Below are positions 13,018 to 14,019 of a DNA stretch of 14,019 bases, one piece after another; the first letter of the stretch is position 1, and each line of letters begins with the position of its first letter. A model generated the notes under the pieces. The model saw only the letters and a list, made by a program, of their open reading frames with translations, had not been told where the DNA came from and searched no databases. The stretch lies in NCBI GenBank assembly GCA_024280585.1, contig JAJRPW010000108.1:1-14019 (forward strand), given 5' to 3'. The position numbers and the translations under genes were made by a program. This stretch comes from Alphaproteobacteria bacterium (lineage in GTDB: Bacteria; Pseudomonadota; Alphaproteobacteria; Rickettsiales; UBA6187).

Positions 13018-14019
13018 ATGACCTATGACTACAATATTATCGTAATTGGTGGCGGATCGGCAGGGTTGGTTTCATCCTATATCGCATCCGCCGTGAAGGC
13101 CAAAGTTGCACTGATCGAAAAGCATAAAATGGGCGGCGACTGCTTAAATACCGGCTGTGTTCCCAGCAAGGCATTAATCCGCTCGGCAAAAATGCTCTCT
13201 TACGCCAAGCGAGCGCAAGAATTTGGCTTTAGAAAAACCACTGTGGAATTTGACTTTGCCGATGTGATGAGCCGTGTACATGACGTTATCAAAGCCATCG
13301 AACCGCATGATTCACGGGAGCGTTATAACGACTTGGGTGTGGATTGTATTGCAGGCGAGGCACGGATAATCTCGCCGCATGAAGTTGAAGTTAATGGCAA
13401 AGTTTTGACGGCTCGTTCTGTTATTGTTGCAACCGGGGCAAAACCGCTAGTGCCGCCAATTTCAGGGCTTGATCAGATTGATTACCTGACAAGTGATAAT
13501 ATTTGGGAACTAAAAGACCTGCCTAAAAAGCTTGTGGTGTTGGGCGCGGGGCCAATTGGGGCGGAAATGGCGCAAAGTTTTGCGCGACTCGGTTCAAAAG
13601 TAACTTTGGTGGAAATGGCTCCGCAAATACTTATCCGCGAGGATGAGGAGGTTATAAAACTGGTTACGGAGAGGTTTCAAGATGAAGGAATCGAGGTTTT
13701 AACTGGCCATAAGGCCAAATCGTTTGAAGGTAAAACGCTTATTTGCGAATATAACGGCGAAGATGTGTCTCTTGAATTTGACGAAGTTCTGGTTGCGCTT
13801 GGACGCAAAGCTAATGTGGCGGGCTTTGGACTGGAAGAATTAGGCGTGAAAATCCGCCCGCAAGGCACAATTGAGGCTAATCCGTTTTTGCAGACAAACA
13901 TTCCGAGCATTTATGTTTGTGGCGATGTGACAGGGCCTTATCAATTTACCCATACCGCCGCGCACCAGGCGTGGTATGCTTGTGTTAACGCATTATTTTC
14001 GCCTTTGAAGAAATTTAAA
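13018..14019 (+). CDS. Mercuric-reductase-like FAD-dependent disulfide oxidoreductase (cut by window end)
   Basis: The first 334 residues of a class I flavoprotein disulfide reductase (mercuric reductase / dihydrolipoamide dehydrogenase / glutathione reductase family). It has the N-terminal FAD-binding motif IGGGSAGL (10-17), the redox-active Cys42-Cys47 pair in GGDCLNTGCVPSK, the NAD(P)-binding motif VVLGAGPIGAEMAQ near residue 180, and the second FAD motif ending YVCGDVTG, followed by FTHTAAHQAWYA. There is no N-terminal heavy-metal-associated domain, and the neighbours are not mer genes, so true mercury reduction is unlikely. The C-terminal dimerisation domain, which would carry the catalytic His or Cys residues that separate subfamilies, lies outside the window. 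The ATG at 13018 has AAGGA 8 nt upstream. Linkage to the TVP38-type gene suggests a joint membrane or redox role, still undefined. Confidence 0.92.
   Translation, partial: MTYDYNIIVIGGGSAGLVSSYIASAVKAKVALIEKHKMGGDCLNTGCVPSKALIRSAKMLSYAKRAQEFGFRKTTVEFDFADVMSRVHDVIKAIEPHDSRERYNDLGVDCIAGEARIISPHEVEVNGKVLTARSVIVATGAKPLVPPISGLDQIDYLTSDNIWELKDLPKKLVVLGAGPIGAEMAQSFARLGSKVTLVEMAPQILIREDEEVIKLVTERFQDEGIEVLTGHKAKSFEGKTLICEYNGEDVSLEFDEVLVALGRKANVAGFGLEELGVKIRPQGTIEANPFLQTNIPSIYVCGDVTGPYQFTHTAAHQAWYACVNALFSPLKKFK

Noticed and set aside
13677..13910. Minus-strand open frame opposite the oxidoreductase
   Set aside because: The plus-strand frame carries clear FAD/NAD-binding motifs; this one is a shadow.
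13018..14019. True mercuric reductase of a mer operon
   Set aside because: There is no heavy-metal-associated domain at the N-terminus and no merR, merT or merP nearby, and the decisive C-terminal cysteines are outside the window.
1..14019. CRISPR arrays, tRNA or rRNA genes, intact insertion sequences
   Set aside because: I found no regularly spaced direct repeats, no tRNA cloverleaf candidates, no rRNA-like stretches and no transposase-like frames.

Overview
The window looks like a moderately AT-rich alphaproteobacterial chromosome. The best support is the tatC-serS gene pair, an order common in Alphaproteobacteria, together with the sequence character of CarA, PurH and SerRS. Complete purH and carA genes show that purine and pyrimidine/arginine synthesis are retained. 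Palindromic intergenic elements, two toxin-antitoxin modules wedged between housekeeping genes and a large orphan soluble protein would suit a host-associated lineage (Rickettsiales/Holosporales-like). That placement is inference only; no rRNA or other diagnostic marker is present.

Layout. Positions 1-2489 (minus strand) hold a compact pyrimidine operon: carA, then a nucleotidyltransferase (MNT) gene, then a HEPN-domain gene, then carB, which is cut by the window start. The MNT/HEPN pair has the motifs of the MntA/HepT (type VII) toxin-antitoxin family and sits inside carAB with junctions of 5 nt, a 14-nt overlap and 2 nt. A 291-nt intergenic region follows, with a carA promoter candidate, a small hairpin and a palindrome with 18-bp perfect arms. 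Positions 2781-4661 (minus) encode an unrecognised 626-aa soluble, helix-rich protein with its own promoter and a strong ribosome binding site. Positions 4662-4939 are intergenic and are dominated by a 144-bp imperfect palindrome flanked by TA, resembling a MITE.

Positions 4940-7880 (plus) encode a two-component pair: a membrane-bound dCache/HAMP hybrid-less histidine kinase, overlapped by a response regulator whose output domain is an RsbW/SpoIIAB-type (HATPase_c_2) ATPase rather than a DNA-binding domain. This suggests output through protein phosphorylation or partner switching. purH (7877-9433, minus) converges on it with overlapping stop codons. A divergent 109-nt promoter region separates purH from tatC (9543-10298, plus), which overlaps serS (10291-11559). 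A Phd-type antitoxin and a PIN-domain (VapC) toxin follow, with a well-formed promoter and an operator-like inverted repeat. The toxin overlaps a TVP38/TMEM64 (VTT-domain) membrane protein, and after a stem-loop comes a mercuric-reductase-like flavoprotein disulfide reductase, cut by the window end.

Two themes connect the regions. Both toxin-antitoxin modules are inserted seamlessly between housekeeping genes, one sharing the host operon's transcript and one with its own promoter. Both tatC and the histidine kinase have sigma70-like promoters whose -10 boxes end only 6-7 nt before the start codon, with no Shine-Dalgarno sequence, which predicts leaderless or nearly leaderless mRNAs. I saw no tRNA or rRNA genes, CRISPR arrays or intact insertion sequences.
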